64,000 nucleotides of DNA, from contig NZ_JABUOU010000006.1 of assembly GCF_013344475.1 (NCBI RefSeq), positions 62,001 to 126,000 on the forward strand, read 5' to 3'. The DNA comes from Martelella limonii (lineage in GTDB: Bacteria > Pseudomonadota > Alphaproteobacteria > Rhizobiales > Rhizobiaceae). The position numbers and the translations under genes are program-made. Positions 18,116 to 28,038 of this stretch are shown piece after piece. The notes below the pieces were generated by a model. The model was not told the DNA's origin. It did no database searches and was given only the letters and a program-made list of their open reading frames with translations. Numbering within the stretch: the stretch's first letter is position 1; every line of letters begins with the position of its first letter.

Positions 18116-18982
18116 CTAAGGCATCAGACGAAAGGCGATGGCGGTCGCATCGTCGCTGACCTTGTAGCGCGGGAATTTCCGGCCTTCGCTGTCTTCCAGC
18201 CGCTCGATCCGGCGGAGCCTTTCCAGAAGCGGCTTGAGCCCGCCGTCGAAGGCCGCTTCGATCAGTTCCGCGGCAGAATAGGCGCCGTAATTGTCGGTGA
18301 GCGCGGCAAAGCCATCCGAACAGACAAGTCCGCGCACGGCGCCGTCAAGCGCCACCTCCTCCCGCACCACGCGATCCGCAGCCTCGGGCACCAGACCGAG
18401 CGTGAACACCCGGCCATCCGGCGTGTTGTGGCGGCTGCGGCCTGCTCTCAGCGCCGCCATGGTCTCGTCATCGCCCGCGATATCGGCGGCCCCCTGAAAC
18501 CCGCCGATGCGTTCAAGATGGCGGCGGGCCGCCTCGATCTCGGCATCGCGGCTGCCCTTCAGCGCCGTGGTCTCGAACAGCGCGCCGTCCGTTTCTCTCT
18601 GCAGAAACAGCCGGCAATCGCCAAGCCCGTAGGCAATCAGCCTGCGGCCCTCGACGCTCAGCATCTGGAAGGCGGCGGCAGGCCAGGCATAGCGCGGAAG
18701 ATCACCCGCGCCTGCCCTGGCGCAATAGATGTCCCGCGCTTCGGAATTGATCGCACGCACCGTCTCGATCGCCGTCGAAGGTCCGGCCGCGCCGAAACGG
18801 CGGGCGGCGAGATCGGCAAGCCAGGCGGCATCGCTGGAAAAGCCCGCCATAACCTGCCGCCCGGCAATGCCCGTCGCGCCATCGATCACATAGACGCTGT
18901 GATCGTTCCACCCGAAGCGGTCATCGCTTTCACCGCCTTGCCGTCCCGGATCGGTGACATGGTCGATGATCGAAAGCCTCAT
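18116..18982 (-). CDS. PP2C-type protein serine/threonine phosphatase
   Basis: A 288-residue protein with the metal-binding pattern of the PPM/PP2C family. It shows SDDRFGW (about 19-25), VIDGATG (about 32-38), the GLGDCRLF strand (about 119-126), VCSDGFAAL (about 230) and a terminal SDDATAI. It should be a soluble Mn/Mg-dependent phosphatase with no membrane or sensor domain. ATG 18982 overlaps the nadD stop as ATGA, so the two are translationally coupled. This is an uncommon guest between nadD and rsfS, which are usually adjacent. Its substrate is unknown. Confidence 0.82.
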   Translation of the reverse strand: MRLSIIDHVTDPGRQGGESDDRFGWNDHSVYVIDGATGIAGRQVMAGFSSDAAWLADLAARRFGAAGPSTAIETVRAINSEARDIYCARAGAGDLPRYAWPAAAFQMLSVEGRRLIAYGLGDCRLFLQRETDGALFETTALKGSRDAEIEAARRHLERIGGFQGAADIAGDDETMAALRAGRSRHNTPDGRVFTLGLVPEAADRVVREEVALDGAVRGLVCSDGFAALTDNYGAYSAAELIEAAFDGGLKPLLERLRRIERLEDSEGRKFPRYKVSDDATAIAFRLMP

Positions 18983-19560
18983 CGTCCGCCCCGCAACAGC
19001 GTGGAGCTCTGGTTCGAGCGCGGGCCATGGATGAATGTCCAGGCAGGCGGGCGCATATAGGCCAGCAATTGCGCATCGCGCTCGCTGACCCGCGCCCGGT
19101 CCAGCGTTCGTGCTGCCTTCGAGGACAGATAAGTGAGCGTCGCGCCGGGCCGGTCGATCACCGCGATCGGCACGCTTGCGGCAATCCTGCGCCACTCCTG
19201 CCATCGGTGGAAAGAACCGAGATTGTCGGCGCCCATGATCCAGACAAAGCGGACGCCCTTGTGGCGGCGCAGGATATGCTCGATGGTGCGCGCAGTATAG
19301 GCCGTGCCGAGCCCCTGTTCGAGCGCGGTGACGATGATGCGCGGATCGCTGGCGATGGCCTCCGAAAGCTTGAGCCTTTCGCCAAGAGGGGCAAGGCCAT
19401 TGCCGCTTTTCAGCGGGTTTCCGGGCGTCACCAGCCACCACAGCCGGTCGAGCCCCAGCCGCTGGATGGCAAGCCTTGCCACCAGCGCATGGCCTTCATG
19501 GGGCGGATTGAAGGACCCGCCGTAAAGGCCGATGGTCATGCCGGGTGCCGTTGGAGGCAT
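18979..19560 (-). CDS. nadD: nicotinate-nucleotide adenylyltransferase
   Basis: A 193-residue enzyme of NAD synthesis that adenylates nicotinate mononucleotide. The nucleotidyltransferase motif GGSFNPPHEGH lies near residues 12-22, WWLVTPGNPLK follows, and the C-terminal SSTLLR replaces the ISST-x-IR motif. I used ATG 19560; ATG 19539, seven codons later, is equally possible, since neither has a clear ribosome site. It lies 34 bases after proA and overlaps the phosphatase gene. Confidence 0.94.
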   Translation of the reverse strand: MPPTAPGMTIGLYGGSFNPPHEGHALVARLAIQRLGLDRLWWLVTPGNPLKSGNGLAPLGERLKLSEAIASDPRIIVTALEQGLGTAYTARTIEHILRRHKGVRFVWIMGADNLGSFHRWQEWRRIAASVPIAVIDRPGATLTYLSSKAARTLDRARVSERDAQLLAYMRPPAWTFIHGPRSNQSSTLLRGGR

Positions 19561-19594
19561 CACGAGATGGCGGCGCGCGACTGTCCTCACGCCG

Positions 19595-20863
19595 TCAGGC
19601 CCGGGTCTGGCCACTGCCGCGGACCAGATATTTGAACGAGGTGAGCTGTTCGACGCCGACCGGCCCGCGCGCATGCATCTTGCCGGTGGCAATGCCGATC
19701 TCGGCGCCCATGCCGAACTCGCCGCCATCGGCGAACTGGGTCGAGGCATTGTGCAGGAGGATCGCGGAATCGATCTCGTTGAAGAAGCGGGCAACGACAG
19801 CGGGATCCTCGGCGATCACCGCTTCGGTATGATGGGACGAATATTTTCCTATATGCGCGATCGCACCCGAAATACCATCGACCAGCTTCACCGCGATGAT
19901 GGCGTCGAGATATTCGGTGGACCAGTCTTCCTCATTCGCTTCTTCGCGGCCCTTCGCATAGTCGATCATATCATGGTCGACCCGCACCAGGCAGCCCTTT
20001 GCTTCCAGCGCCTCGATCAGGGGCGCTGCGAAGGTGTCGGCGGCAGCGCGGTCAATCAGCAGGGTTTCGGCGGCCCCGCAGATGCCGGTGCGGCGCATCT
20101 TGGCGTTGACGACGATCGCGCGGGCCATGTCGAGGTCTGCGGACTTGTCGACATAGATATGGCAAAGCCCTTCCAGATGGGCGAATACCGGCACGCGCGC
20201 TTCCGACTGCACCCGGGCAACAAGGCTCTTGCCGCCGCGCGGCACGATGACATCGACATTGCCGGAAAGGCCGGAGAGCATTTCGCCAACGGCAGCGCGG
20301 TCCGTGGTCGGCACGATCTGGATCGCGTCTTCGGGAAGCCCCGCCTTTGCAAGGCCTTCGGAAAGCGCTGCATGAATTTCGGCCGCAGACAGCGCCGAAT
20401 CCGAACCCCCGCGCAGGATCACCGCATTGCCGGCCTTGAGACACAACGCGCCGGCATCGGCCGTCACATTGGGCCGGCTTTCATAGATCACGCCGATCAC
20501 GCCAAGCGGCGTGCGCACCCGCTCGATGGCAAGCCCGTTGGGCCGATCCCAGGCGGCGATCACATCACCGACCGGATCTGCCAGTGCCGCAATGGCGCGG
20601 ATACCGTCTGCCATCGCCTTGATGCGGTCGCCGTTGAGCTCCAGCCGGTCGATGAAGGAACCGGTGATCCCGTTGTCTTTGGCGCGGGCGACATCGTCGG
20701 CATTGGCGGCGAGGATCGCGGCGCTGTTCGCCTCGATCGCATCGGCCATCGCCAGAAGAGCCCTGTTCTTGGTATCCGTCGACGCGATCGCGAGCGCGCC
20801 TGCTGCCTTGCGGGCGCGGCGGCCGAGATCGGCCATGACGGTTTTCACATCGTGATCAGGCAT
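19595..20863 (-). CDS. proA: glutamate-5-semialdehyde dehydrogenase
   Basis: A 422-residue ALDH-fold enzyme that reduces gamma-glutamyl phosphate to glutamate semialdehyde with NADPH, the second step of proline synthesis. The catalytic Cys lies in [11 protein letters not shown], and the family segments [14 protein letters not shown] and [14 protein letters not shown] are present. ATG 20863 overlaps the end of proB by 8 bases, so kinase and dehydrogenase are co-translated, consistent with channelling of the labile phosphate. Confidence 0.96.
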   Translation of the reverse strand: MPDHDVKTVMADLGRRARKAAGALAIASTDTKNRALLAMADAIEANSAAILAANADDVARAKDNGITGSFIDRLELNGDRIKAMADGIRAIAALADPVGDVIAAWDRPNGLAIERVRTPLGVIGVIYESRPNVTADAGALCLKAGNAVILRGGSDSALSAAEIHAALSEGLAKAGLPEDAIQIVPTTDRAAVGEMLSGLSGNVDVIVPRGGKSLVARVQSEARVPVFAHLEGLCHIYVDKSADLDMARAIVVNAKMRRTGICGAAETLLIDRAAADTFAAPLIEALEAKGCLVRVDHDMIDYAKGREEANEEDWSTEYLDAIIAVKLVDGISGAIAHIGKYSSHHTEAVIAEDPAVVARFFNEIDSAILLHNASTQFADGGEFGMGAEIGIATGKMHARGPVGVEQLTSFKYLVRGSGQTRA

Positions 20864-22001
20864 GGGCCGATCCTTCCCGTTTCTGCACCGACATCACGAG
20901 ATCGTCGCGGTGGACCATCGCCGCGCGGGCGGGATAGCCGAGGATTGCCTCGATGCCGGTGGATTTCTGACCTGCAATCATCCGGGCCTCGTCGCTGTCA
21001 TAGCCGGAAAGCCCGCGGGCGATCTCGCCGCCCTGCTGATTGACGATGGCGACGGTATCGCCGCGCGAAAAATGCCCGTCGACGCCGGTGACGCCGGCCG
21101 CAAGCAGGCTGTTGCCGCGCTTGAGGGCGGCCGCCGCACCGTCATCGATATGGATCGTACCGGCGGGCAGAAGCTGGCCGGCAATCCAGGTCTTGCGCGC
21201 GCTGACCGGCGTGCTCGACGCATGGAAGATCGAATGACGCGCGCCCTCGGCGATCGCCCGCAGCGGATGGTCGATCTTGCCCGACGCAATGATCATCGCG
21301 CAGCCGGAACCGGTGGCGATCTTTCCGGCCTCGACCTTGGTGCGCATGCCGCCGCGCGAAAGCTCCGAGGCCGCGCCGCCGGCCATGGCCTCGATCTCGG
21401 GCGTGATCGCCGGAATTTCGGCAAGAAACCGAGCATTGGGATCGAGATGCGGCGGAGCGGTGTAGAGCCCGTCAATGTCCGACAGCAGCACCAGAAGGTC
21501 CGCGCCGATCATGGTGGCGACGCGGGCGGCGAGCCGGTCATTGTCGCCGTAACGGATTTCGCTGGTGGCGATCGTGTCGTTCTCGTTGATGATCGGCACG
21601 GCGCCGACCTTCAGCAATTGTCGCAGCGTGGCGCGGGCATTGAGATATTGCCGCCGCTCCTCGGTGTTCTGCAGCGTCAGCAGGATCTGACCGGCGACGA
21701 TATCGTGCGCCTTCAGGCTTTCGGTCCAGGCCCCGGCAAGGCCGATCTGGCCAACGGCGGCGGCGGCCTGCGCCTCTTCAAGCTTCAGCGCGCCCGCGGG
21801 CACCTTGAGCACCGTGCGTCCGAGCGCAATGGCGCCCGAGGAGACCACGAGCACCTCGACGCCGTCGCGCTTCAGCGCTGCGATATCATCCGAAAGCCGG
21901 TCGAGCCAGGCACGCTTCAGCCCGGTCTTTCCATCAACGAGAAGCGCCGAACCGATCTTGATGACGATCCGGCGGTAATGGGCCATCACCCGCCCGCTCA
22001 T
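20856..22001 (-). CDS. proB: glutamate 5-kinase
   Basis: A 381-residue kinase for the first step of proline synthesis. The amino-acid-kinase domain (about residues 1-260) begins with [11 protein letters not shown] and includes INENDTIAT and [21 protein letters not shown] domain occupies the C-terminal 90 residues. ATG 22001 is preceded by GGGAG at a good distance; an internal ATG at 21986 is less likely. Its start codon lies one base before the obgE stop, so translation of obgE and proB is probably linked. Confidence 0.96.
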   Translation of the reverse strand: MSGRVMAHYRRIVIKIGSALLVDGKTGLKRAWLDRLSDDIAALKRDGVEVLVVSSGAIALGRTVLKVPAGALKLEEAQAAAAVGQIGLAGAWTESLKAHDIVAGQILLTLQNTEERRQYLNARATLRQLLKVGAVPIINENDTIATSEIRYGDNDRLAARVATMIGADLLVLLSDIDGLYTAPPHLDPNARFLAEIPAITPEIEAMAGGAASELSRGGMRTKVEAGKIATGSGCAMIIASGKIDHPLRAIAEGARHSIFHASSTPVSARKTWIAGQLLPAGTIHIDDGAAAALKRGNSLLAAGVTGVDGHFSRGDTVAIVNQQGGEIARGLSGYDSDEARMIAGQKSTGIEAILGYPARAAMVHRDDLVMSVQKREGSAHA

Positions 22002-22002
22002 G

Positions 22003-23073
<1,071 letters not shown>

Positions 23074-23149
23074 TCAGTTTGAGTGATTGCCGCATCGATA
23101 TAGGCCATGCGGGCGAAGGTCAAAGATTATCGTTATTTTCGTGGGTGAA

Positions 23150-23173
23150 GCCGGGCCGCCTGAACGGCCCGGC
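23150..23173 (-). terminator. hairpin downstream of the second GNAT gene
   Basis: A perfect 9-base stem (GCCGGGCCG at 23150-23158, CGGCCCGGC at 23165-23173) with a 6-base loop begins 7 bases past the acetyltransferase stop. The T-tract after it on the minus strand is weak. It probably ends the rplU-rpmA-GNAT transcript before the obgE promoter. Confidence 0.55.
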
Positions 23174-23179
23174 CAATTA

Positions 23180-23734
23180 TCAAAACCGATACGGTTGAAA
23201 CGTCGCCGGCGTCAGCGCGGTGGTGATCTCCTGGGTCATGCGGCCGCGGCTCACCGACCATATGTCGCGCTGGCCGGTGACCTTGAAGCCGAGCCGCTGC
23301 AACACCTTCAGCGAGGCCGGGTTGTCGGAGAACGCGCCGGAATGGAGCGTCGCCGCCGTCTCTTCGAAAAAGCGTTCCGCCAGGCCCGACACCGCCTCGC
23401 TCATGAAGCCGCGGTTCCAGTAATAGCGGCCAAGCCAGTAACCGAGATGATAGCCGCCCTGCCGCCGCTCGATCGAGACGAGCCCGATCGGCACGCCATC
23501 ACCCGGCTGGGTGATCGCCATGGGCCAGTTATCGTCATAACCGACCTGATCGAGCCACTCGACCGCGTCTTCGAGCGTGAATGTGCCGGGAACACGGGCG
23601 AGCATGCGGGTGACATCGGGATCGCCAAGCAGGCTTGCGATCCGTTCGGCATCGCCGGCGCGGACCCGACGCAGCTGCAGCCTCGGCGTCTCGATGACGC
23701 GGCAGGGGCCGAGCAATTCGGCCACCGCGCTCAT
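23180..23734 (-). CDS. GNAT N-acetyltransferase (RimJ/RimL type), second of a pair
   Basis: A 184-residue acetyltransferase of the Acetyltransf_3 type. It has the N-terminal ETPRLQLRRVRAGD strand, the acetyl-CoA region GYWLGRYYWNRGFMSEA (about 100-116) and the late NPASLKVLQRLGF helix. The substrate may be a ribosomal protein N-terminus, an amino acid or an antibiotic; this cannot be read from sequence. ATG 23734 overlaps the stop of the preceding GNAT gene as ATGA. The two proteins share layout and are probably old tandem duplicates. Confidence 0.85.
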   Translation of the reverse strand: MSAVAELLGPCRVIETPRLQLRRVRAGDAERIASLLGDPDVTRMLARVPGTFTLEDAVEWLDQVGYDDNWPMAITQPGDGVPIGLVSIERRQGGYHLGYWLGRYYWNRGFMSEAVSGLAERFFEETAATLHSGAFSDNPASLKVLQRLGFKVTGQRDIWSVSRGRMTQEITTALTPATFQPYRF

Positions 23735-24369
23735 CGCTGGCCTCCCCAGCTCTTCAGCGACATCCAGTTGCGCCGTTCGAGCCGGTACCACTCGACCGCA
23801 ACCGCGCTGCCGACGGCGAGCGACTGGACCATGCCCGGACCCTGGAACTGGAAGCCGCACTTGTGCAGCACCCGCCTGGAACTGGCATTGACGACCCGGC
23901 ACCGCGCATCGATATGGTCGACTTCGCTGCGGGTGCGGAAGATCATGTCGATCAGAACCTGAACCGCCTCGGTGGTGTAGCCGTGGCCCCAATAGGGCTC
24001 GCCCAGCCAATAGCCGATCTCGACGACATCCTCCTCGTGCGGAATGTTCTCGATCCCGCAGCAGCCGAGGAATTCGCCGTTGTCGGCCTTGGTGATGGCA
24101 TAGACGCAATTGCCAATCGCGCCCTCTTTCGTTCGCTCCACGAAACTGGCGGCATCTGTCACGGAATAGGGATGCGGCATGCGCGACACCATGGTCGCGA
24201 TTTTTTCGTTGTTGGCGAGATGGGCAATGGCGTCAATGTCATCTTCGTGCGGGGCTCTCAGGACGAGCCGTTGCGACAGAAGAACGGGGCAATCCCGCCT
24301 TTGACTATCCGGCCTTAGCCGCTCTCTGGAAAGCCGGGATTGGCTCTCCCTTTGTAGATCCCTTTGCAT
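23731..24369 (-). CDS. GNAT N-acetyltransferase (RimJ/RimL type), first of a pair
   Basis: A 212-residue acetyltransferase with the same architecture as its downstream neighbour: SQRLVLRAPHEDD (about 32), GYWLGEPYWGHGYTTEA (about 118-134) and NASSRRVLHKCGF. The first 25 residues are rich in Arg and Gln and not conserved in the family, so an internal start is possible, although AAAGGA precedes ATG 24369. It follows rpmA after 144 bases that contain strong hairpins. Confidence 0.85.
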   Translation of the reverse strand: MQRDLQRESQSRLSRERLRPDSQRRDCPVLLSQRLVLRAPHEDDIDAIAHLANNEKIATMVSRMPHPYSVTDAASFVERTKEGAIGNCVYAITKADNGEFLGCCGIENIPHEEDVVEIGYWLGEPYWGHGYTTEAVQVLIDMIFRTRSEVDHIDARCRVVNASSRRVLHKCGFQFQGPGMVQSLAVGSAVAVEWYRLERRNWMSLKSWGGQR

Positions 24370-24383
24370 TTTCTCAGTCCTTT

Positions 24384-24463
24384 CCTGGGTTTGAAACGAA
24401 AGAAGGGAAGATGGTGGCGTCCCATCTTCCCTTCTCTCTTCAAAACCCAGGTCGGGTGACCTG
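24384..24463 (-). promoter_or_regulatory. nested and competing hairpins between rpmA and the GNAT pair
   Basis: A perfect 14-base stem (24401-24414 with 24422-24435, 7-base loop) is nested inside an outer near-perfect arm pair, CCTGGGTTTGA (24384-24394) with TCAAAACCCAGG (24440-24451). A second, smaller hairpin, CAGGTC (24448-24453) with GACCTG (24458-24463), shares four bases with the outer arm, so the two cannot form completely at once. On the minus strand the small hairpin is made first and is followed by GGTTTT. The large one ends just before the AAAGGA site of the GNAT gene. This could be a terminator with read-through or an attenuator. Confidence 0.5.
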
Positions 24464-24513
24464 AAATTTCAAGCCGGGTCAATGAGACGCCGGCTGTTTT
24501 AAAGCGTTCCGGC

Positions 24514-24786
24514 TTATTCCGCTGCTTCGGCCTGTTTCGGGGCCACGGACACATACATGCGGCCATTGCCGCGCGCGCGGAATGTCACGTTGCCTTCGAT
24601 CTTCGCAAAAATGGTGTGGTCCTTGCCCATGCCGACATTGTCGCCGGGATGCCACTTGGTGCCGCGCTGACGAATGATGATGTTGCCCGGAATGACGTTC
24701 TCGCCACCGAACTTCTTTACGCCAAGGCGCTTGGATTCAGAATCGCGACCGTTGCGCGAGGAACCGCCAGCTTTTTTGTGTGCCAT
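24514..24786 (-). CDS. rpmA: 50S ribosomal protein bL27
   Basis: A 90-residue ribosomal protein with the family start [18 protein letters not shown] and the basic [15 protein letters not shown] core. It sits near the peptidyl-transferase centre of the large subunit. There is no N-terminal cleavage extension of the firmicute kind. ATG 24786 has AAGGAGAA upstream. It follows rplU after 39 bases, the universal pairing. Confidence 0.97.
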   Translation of the reverse strand: MAHKKAGGSSRNGRDSESKRLGVKKFGGENVIPGNIIIRQRGTKWHPGDNVGMGKDHTIFAKIEGNVTFRARGNGRMYVSVAPKQAEAAE

Positions 24787-24825
24787 TGGAGTTCTCCTTT
24801 AAACCTTCGAAATCTGCTCTAACGA

Positions 24826-25140
24826 TCAACCGGCGACGATGTCGGTGATCTTTACGACCGTGTGATGCTGACGATGGCCGCGCGAACGCTTGGAGTTCTG
24901 GCGACGACGCTTCTTGAAGGCGATGACCTTCTTGCCGCGGGTCTGCTCGACAACTTCCGCCTTGACGAGCGCGCCCTTGACGAAGGGAGCGCCGATCGTG
25001 GCGTCAGCGCCTTCGCCGACCATGAGCACTTCAGCAAATTCAATCTTTGCGCCTTGATCGCCATCGAGCTTTTCGATGGTGATGACATCATCGGCGTTGA
25101 CGCGGTACTGTTTACCGCCGGTCTTGATGACTGCGAACAT
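24826..25140 (-). CDS. rplU: 50S ribosomal protein bL21
   Basis: A 104-residue protein that binds 23S rRNA. The [14 protein letters not shown] start and the [15 protein letters not shown] basic stretch near residues 75-90 are typical. I chose ATG 25140, which gives the standard length and has AAAGG 7 bases upstream; an ATG at 25155 would add five residues not found in the family. It is the first gene of the rplU-rpmA transcript. Confidence 0.97.
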   Translation of the reverse strand: MFAVIKTGGKQYRVNADDVITIEKLDGDQGAKIEFAEVLMVGEGADATIGAPFVKGALVKAEVVEQTRGKKVIAFKKRRRQNSKRSRGHRQHHTVVKITDIVAG

Positions 25141-25466
25141 ATTTTGACCTTTCATGTTCTCGCCCGGTTCTGCGCGCCCGAAAGGCGTGCGACCGTCTTT
25201 TTGTCAGTCTGGTTAAAGCAGCGAGTTCGAAGAGAAATTCTTTTCAAAACCCGGTCTGCCGGTGAAACGGGAGCAAGCCCCCGAACATGCGCGCGCCATG
25301 AAGACACACGCGTCCGGCAGCGTGCTTACGCCAGAGTTGATCGGAAGTCAATAAACAAGGGGCTTGGCGCGCCATTTTCTGCCGCGCGGTGTCTGCCCGC
25401 AGCGCCGGCACCATCTCCCCTGCCCGGATTGGGTTTTCCCTGGGCAGGGGAGCCAAGGCAAACGGG
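25141..25466. other. rplU leader and alkylsulfatase 3' region, 326 bases
   Basis: This gap holds a terminator-like hairpin near the alkylsulfatase end (25415-25452) and the untranslated leader of rplU. A compact GCC-TTTC-GGGC hairpin lies in that leader (about 25172-25190). I found no gene and no recognisable riboswitch. The promoter of rplU should lie here but no clear -35/-10 pair stands out. Confidence 0.5.
25415..25452 (-). terminator. 11-base-stem hairpin after the alkylsulfatase gene
   Basis: The arms CTCCCCTGCCC (25415-25425) and GGGCAGGGGAG (25442-25452) pair perfectly around a 16-base loop, which has internal pairing of its own. It begins about 14 bases beyond the stop at 25467. It lacks a T-tract and may belong to the same class as the intergenic rhizobial repeats. 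Confidence 0.55.
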
Positions 25467-27449
25467 CTACGGCGTGACGATGTTGAACCAGAAATCCGGC
25501 ACTTCGACATAGCCGAGCAGCGTCTTCACGGCCTCCCGGTCGCCATCGAAGGAGAGGTCGCCCTTCTCGATCGCCTGATCCACGGTCTCCTGCTTGAGAA
25601 TCAGGCTGGACAGCGTGTCCCGGCTGAGCTTGACCGTGACGTCTGCATCCGGCGCGGTGACGCCCGCCGTATGGTTCAGCGTGCCGTTCGAAAGCTCGAG
25701 CAGGTAGCTGCCGTCCTCGCCGCCGAAATCGACATTATAGGTCGCGCTCGCCGTTCCGGCCTTTCCGGCATCGATCAGAATGGCGAGATAGTCGAACAGC
25801 ATGTCCGGATCCATCGCGCGGATCGTGTCCGGACTGACGCTGTTTGCGACCGGCAGATCGGCAATGCCGTTTCGAAGCTCCTGGGCGCCTGTCAGATAGA
25901 AATTGCGCCAGGGCCCGGATTCGGCCTGATAGCCGAGCTGTTCCAGCGCATTGGCCTGCAGCGCCTTCGCCTTCTCATTGGTCGGATCCGCAAAGATCAC
26001 ATCATTGACCACCTGCGCCACCCAGCGATACTTGCCATCCTCATAGGATTGCTGCGCCTTTTCGAGAACCGCTTCGGCCCCGCCCATGTAGTCGACATAA
26101 TTCTTCGCCGCTTCGGTTGGCGGCAGTTCGTGCAGCGTTGCGGGGTTGCCGTCAAACCAGCCGAGATAGAAATCATACGTCGCGGCGACATCGTGATAGA
26201 GCGAGCCGTAATAGCCGCGATTGGCCCAGACATCGGCAAGGGCCGGCGGCAATTCCACCTGTTCGGCAATCTCGCGCTTGGTATAGCCCTGGTTGACGAG
26301 ATGAAGCGTCTGATCGTTGATGTAACGGTAGAGATCGCGCTGGCTGGTCAACAGCTTGTTGATGTTGTCATTGCCGAAGGTCGGCCAGTGGTGCTGGGCA
26401 AACATCACCTCCGCCTCCCCGCCCCAGCGGGTCTTGGCGGCGTTGATATATTTCGACCAGGCGAGCGGATCCCGGGTCTTGGCGCCGCGCAGGGAATAGG
26501 TGTTGTGCAGCGTGTGGGTAATGTCCTCGGCCGCCTCGATCGCCTTCTTCTCCTCGATATACCACAGCATTTCCGACGGCGCCTCGGAGCCGGGCGCGAG
26601 CATGAAATCATAGGTCAGTCCGTCGATGACCTCTTTCTGCCCATCGCTGGAGATCGTATCGGTGGGCGCGATCAACGTCACCTCGCCGCCATCCGACGTG
26701 GTCATGCCGAGACCTGCGCCCACCTGGCCCTTGGCATCTGCCGGCAGGAGCGCACCATACATGTAGGATGCGCGCCGGCTCATGGCATTGCCGGCCATGA
26801 CGTTTTCCGCGATCGCGGCATCGAGAAAGCCTGCGGGCGCGTAGACCTTGACCTTGCCGGCCTTGACGTCATCCTCGCTGATGACGCCGCGCACGCCGCC
26901 ATAATGGTCGACATGGCTGTGGGAGTAGATCACGGCCTTGACCGGCCTTTCGCCGCGCTCCTTGTAATAAAGGTCCAGCGCCGCCTTGGCGGTTTCGGAT
27001 GAGATCAGCGGATCGACGATGGTGATGCCCTCGTCGCCTTCGATGATCGTCATGTTGGAGAGGTCCTGGTTGCGGACCTGATAGATGCCGTCGGTGACCT
27101 CGAACAAGCCGGCCATGTTGACCAGCTGAGATTGCCGCCAGAGGCTCGGATTGACCGTGGCGGGAGCCTTGCTGCCCTCCTTCACGAAATCGAATTCGGC
27201 CGGATCCCATACGGTGATGCCGGAGGCATTCTTGAGCGGGCCTTCGGGCAGCGGCGCAATCAGCCCCCTGCTGGCATCGGCAAAATCGCCGGTATCGTCA
27301 AATGGCAGCGCCTCCAGCACTGCCTTGTTGGCCGCCATGGTCGACGCCGTCGCCTCCTGCCGGACGTCGGCGGCACCGGCCGCGAAGGCTGGACCGGACA
27401 GCAGCATGAACCCCAATGCAACGGTGGACAACAGTCTCTTGTTCAACAC
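25467..27449 (-). CDS. secreted alkylsulfatase, metallo-beta-lactamase fold (SdsA1/YjcS type)
   Basis: A 660-residue exported hydrolase that should cleave alkyl sulfates such as dodecyl sulfate to alcohol and sulfate. A signal peptide ends near residue 23 (GPAFAAG). The zinc motif SHSHVDHYGG (about residues 175-185) defines the metallo-beta-lactamase domain. A helical dimerisation region follows, and an SCP2-like domain closes the protein (about 535-655), the full SdsA1 layout. The start is GTG at 27449 with AAGGAG seven bases upstream; no ATG preserves the signal peptide. It stands alone, with no regulator or sulfate transporter next to it. Confidence 0.92.
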   Translation of the reverse strand: MLNKRLLSTVALGFMLLSGPAFAAGAADVRQEATASTMAANKAVLEALPFDDTGDFADASRGLIAPLPEGPLKNASGITVWDPAEFDFVKEGSKAPATVNPSLWRQSQLVNMAGLFEVTDGIYQVRNQDLSNMTIIEGDEGITIVDPLISSETAKAALDLYYKERGERPVKAVIYSHSHVDHYGGVRGVISEDDVKAGKVKVYAPAGFLDAAIAENVMAGNAMSRRASYMYGALLPADAKGQVGAGLGMTTSDGGEVTLIAPTDTISSDGQKEVIDGLTYDFMLAPGSEAPSEMLWYIEEKKAIEAAEDITHTLHNTYSLRGAKTRDPLAWSKYINAAKTRWGGEAEVMFAQHHWPTFGNDNINKLLTSQRDLYRYINDQTLHLVNQGYTKREIAEQVELPPALADVWANRGYYGSLYHDVAATYDFYLGWFDGNPATLHELPPTEAAKNYVDYMGGAEAVLEKAQQSYEDGKYRWVAQVVNDVIFADPTNEKAKALQANALEQLGYQAESGPWRNFYLTGAQELRNGIADLPVANSVSPDTIRAMDPDMLFDYLAILIDAGKAGTASATYNVDFGGEDGSYLLELSNGTLNHTAGVTAPDADVTVKLSRDTLSSLILKQETVDQAIEKGDLSFDGDREAVKTLLGYVEVPDFWFNIVTP

Positions 27450-27800
27450 GCATTCGCTCCTTCACGAGAGCCGGATGAACGGGCAAGGCCGCATTCATGC
27501 CGGATGGTCAAGGCGCACCCTTCGCTGCGTGCTTCTTCGACACGCTGGAGGCGAAATCTGGAGGATTATCTATCCTGAGTTAAGGCAAAATCATGGCCGG
27601 TCTTGAAGGATATGCCGGCTTTGACCGCGCTCCTGTGTCCACGACCAGGCTGACCTTTGAGGAAGGCCCAGGTGCGAAAGATGACCATGGCCCCTCCAGA
27701 AGGCCAGACCGCGCAAAAACTGCAATCATGACCCTTGCAAGAGCGCGCTTTGCCCGCTAAGAGACACCCCGCGTCACAACGCAAGACCACGGCACTTTAT
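27450..27800. other. 351 bases between alkylsulfatase gene and tRNA-Ser
   Basis: This contains the divergent upstream regions of the alkylsulfatase gene (minus) and the tRNA (plus). A possible tRNA promoter lies at 27735-27763. I saw no additional gene or repeat. Confidence 0.5.
27735..27763 (+). promoter_or_regulatory. possible promoter of tRNA-Ser
   Basis: TTGCAA (27735-27740) and TAAGAG (27758-27763) are separated by 17 bases and would place the transcript start about 30 bases before the mature tRNA. The -10 match is only three of six, so this is tentative. Confidence 0.3.
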
Positions 27801-27890
<90 letters not shown>

Positions 27891-28038
27891 GATTTTTATT
27901 TGAAAATCAATGGTATATACAGCGACTATCTGAGCATATCGGTGGCACGAAGAGCATGGTTCGCTTCAGGTAGGCGTGAGGGCTGCGACGGGGGCGGTTT
28001 GATGAAGCGATCGGCGGGGCCTTTTTGCCGCAGCTTCC

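Noticed and set aside
25141-25300. A known ribosomal-protein leader or riboswitch upstream of rplU.
   Set aside because: Only a short GC hairpin is visible; it matches no leader motif that I can name with confidence.
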